Below, piece by piece: positions 6,701-7,899 of a DNA stretch of 7,899 nucleotides. Position 1 is the first letter of the stretch; every line of letters begins with the position of its first letter. The stretch lies in contig CAMQVM010000060.1 in assembly GCA_947038135.1 (NCBI GenBank), forward strand, positions 1 to 7,899, in the 5' to 3' direction. The notes below the pieces were generated by a model. That model was given only the letters and a program-made list of their open reading frames with translations. It was not told the DNA's origin and did not search any database. The position numbers were made by a program, and so were the translations under genes. The stretch comes from an uncultured Rikenellaceae bacterium (lineage in GTDB: Bacteria; Bacteroidota; Bacteroidia; Bacteroidales; Rikenellaceae).

Positions 6701-7899
6701 ATGACAAATCTACAAATATTCTCTTTAATAGGGCTGATATTATATTTTGTAATATTGATAATAGTGGTACTTAAAGAGAAAAAAAACACAACAACACTAG
6801 ACTACTTTTTTGCAGGTCGCACACTACCATTTTGGGCTCTATCAATCACCTTTATTGCCTCATGGTGGGGTGCAGGATCAGCTATATCAACTGCTGACCT
6901 AGCTTTTACTGATGGGCTTGGGGCCTTTTGGTATTATGGTGTTCCTGTGCTTATCTCTACCTTTTTACTTATTATCTTTGCTAAGAAAATACGCAAGGTA
7001 AACTACCTTACACAAGGCGAGATGATGAAAGCAAGGTACTCGAAAGTAGTGGCTAAAGCTATATCGATACTTGTGGCTCTATTTATGACCGTTACAGCTG
7101 CCTCGCAAATGGTTGGCATAGGTGATTTTTTTGGCACTTATTTAGGTCTTCAATATACTGAGTCGGTACTTATAGGAACATCAATTGTTGTTGTATACTC
7201 ATTTTTTGGTGGTTTTAGAGGCGTTGTACTCACCGATATTATACAGTTTGTATTGCTGTTAATATCTGCTTTGGTAGTTTTATATTACGCTTTTGATATT
7301 AGTGGAGGCTGGGAGAACATCGCCATTAAAGCTGAAAGTAAAGGTATTAAAAACTACACCTCGTTTTTTGCAGGTGCTGAAAAGTATCTATCTTATGTTA
7401 TTACATTTGGGTGCGCATGGATGATACAGGCTAACGTATGGCAGCGGATATCGGCAACTCGTAACACCAAAGATGCCCAAAAGATGGCAGTAATGAGCTT
7501 TTTTGCATATATACCTCTATATCTAATAGTTGTGTTTACTGGTATGGCGGCAATAGCTATATATGATACTATTCCTGAGGGTGGAGTCGTTACTGCTATT
7601 GTAATAGATCACCTTGACCCTATCGTAGGGGCGCTAGTATTTGTTGGTATATCGGCAGCTATAATGTCTACTATGGACTCACTTATCAATACTGGAGCTA
7701 TGACCCTAGCAATTGATATAAGCCCTATAAAAGGCGATGATAAAAAAGAACTTAGGGTGGGTAGAATATCAACATTTATAGTAGTTGCAATAGCATTAGT
7801 TATAGCCTTAGAGATACGATCTATACTTACCATATCGTGGATAGCATCTGATATAATTACAACGGGGGTATTTGTACCTCTTGTAGGTGGGTTTATATG
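6701..7899 (+). CDS. Sodium:solute symporter, SSS family (3' end beyond window)
   Basis: This inner-membrane transporter would couple Na+ entry to uptake of a small solute. The frame is open from the ATG at 6701 to the window edge (399 codons, no stop). An N-terminal membrane helix lies at about 5-25, then LDYFFAGRTLPFWALSITFIA with WWGAGSAIS (55-63), and about eleven hydrophobic segments in all. Two family signatures are clear: FFGGFRGVVLTDIIQFVLLL (168-187) and SAAIMSTMDSLINTGAMTL (318-336), the latter on the helix whose serine/threonine (S323, T324) lines the Na2 site in vSGLT. SSS proteins usually have 13-14 helices and about 480-600 residues, so one or more helices are missing. The start is 12 bp after the GH2 stop, implying shared transcription. 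A sugar substrate is inferred from that neighbour; proline, pantothenate and other substrates also occur in this family. Confidence 0.92.
   Translation, partial: MTNLQIFSLIGLILYFVILIIVVLKEKKNTTTLDYFFAGRTLPFWALSITFIASWWGAGSAISTADLAFTDGLGAFWYYGVPVLISTFLLIIFAKKIRKVNYLTQGEMMKARYSKVVAKAISILVALFMTVTAASQMVGIGDFFGTYLGLQYTESVLIGTSIVVVYSFFGGFRGVVLTDIIQFVLLLISALVVLYYAFDISGGWENIAIKAESKGIKNYTSFFAGAEKYLSYVITFGCAWMIQANVWQRISATRNTKDAQKMAVMSFFAYIPLYLIVVFTGMAAIAIYDTIPEGGVVTAIVIDHLDPIVGALVFVGISAAIMSTMDSLINTGAMTLAIDISPIKGDDKKELRVGRISTFIVVAIALVIALEIRSILTISWIASDIITTGVFVPLVGGFI

Noticed and set aside
7609..7833. Minus-strand frames in the right half (for example 7609-7833, 6289-6588, 5520-5714)
   Set aside because: All are antisense to the symporter or GH2 coding sequence and have no family resemblance.

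Overview
The window looks like chromosomal DNA from a member of the Bacteroidota, most likely Bacteroidales. Three things suggest this: an AT-rich base composition with heavy use of ATA and CTA codons, the absence of clear Shine-Dalgarno sequences before most starts, and a TAnnTTTG-type -7 promoter box. The protein types also fit that group (eukaryote-like glycyl-tRNA synthetase, an exported family 2 glycoside hydrolase with a C-terminal Ig-like domain and coiled-coil tail, and a sodium:solute symporter). No genus can be named from the sequence alone.

Layout. Positions 1-1375 hold a minus-strand glycyl-tRNA synthetase gene that runs off the left edge and lacks its 3' end. A 125-bp divergent intergenic region (1376-1500) follows. 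It carries two copies of the palindrome ATTTGCAAAT spaced 21 bp apart and a -7-like box for the rightward genes. From 1501 to the right edge every gene is on the plus strand with short gaps (27, 4, 9, 55 and 12 bp): ruvX/yqgF, def (peptide deformylase), a flavodoxin-fold protein with an iron-sulfur-type cysteine cluster, a family 2 glycosyltransferase, a GH2 glycoside hydrolase broken by one frameshift, and a sodium:solute symporter that runs off the right edge.

How the genes fit together. GlyRS, RuvX and Def are housekeeping genes for translation, rRNA/nucleic-acid processing and N-terminal maturation. The right half turns to carbohydrates. An exported GH2 enzyme would release sugar from a glycan outside the cytoplasm, and the adjacent symporter is a plausible route for taking up the product. 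The glycosyltransferase probably serves a cell-surface glycan and may be only a neighbour. The spacing allows one long rightward transcript, but the 55-bp gap before the GH2 gene is a reasonable place for a second unit to begin.

The main anomaly is the GH2 gene. Its two halves lie in different frames, and restoring a single A near 4677 gives one continuous 894-residue protein. The window has no stretch over 300 bp without a gene. I saw no tRNA or rRNA gene, CRISPR array, insertion sequence or phage gene. I did not find a convincing previously undescribed system; the content is mostly ordinary Bacteroidota chromosome.
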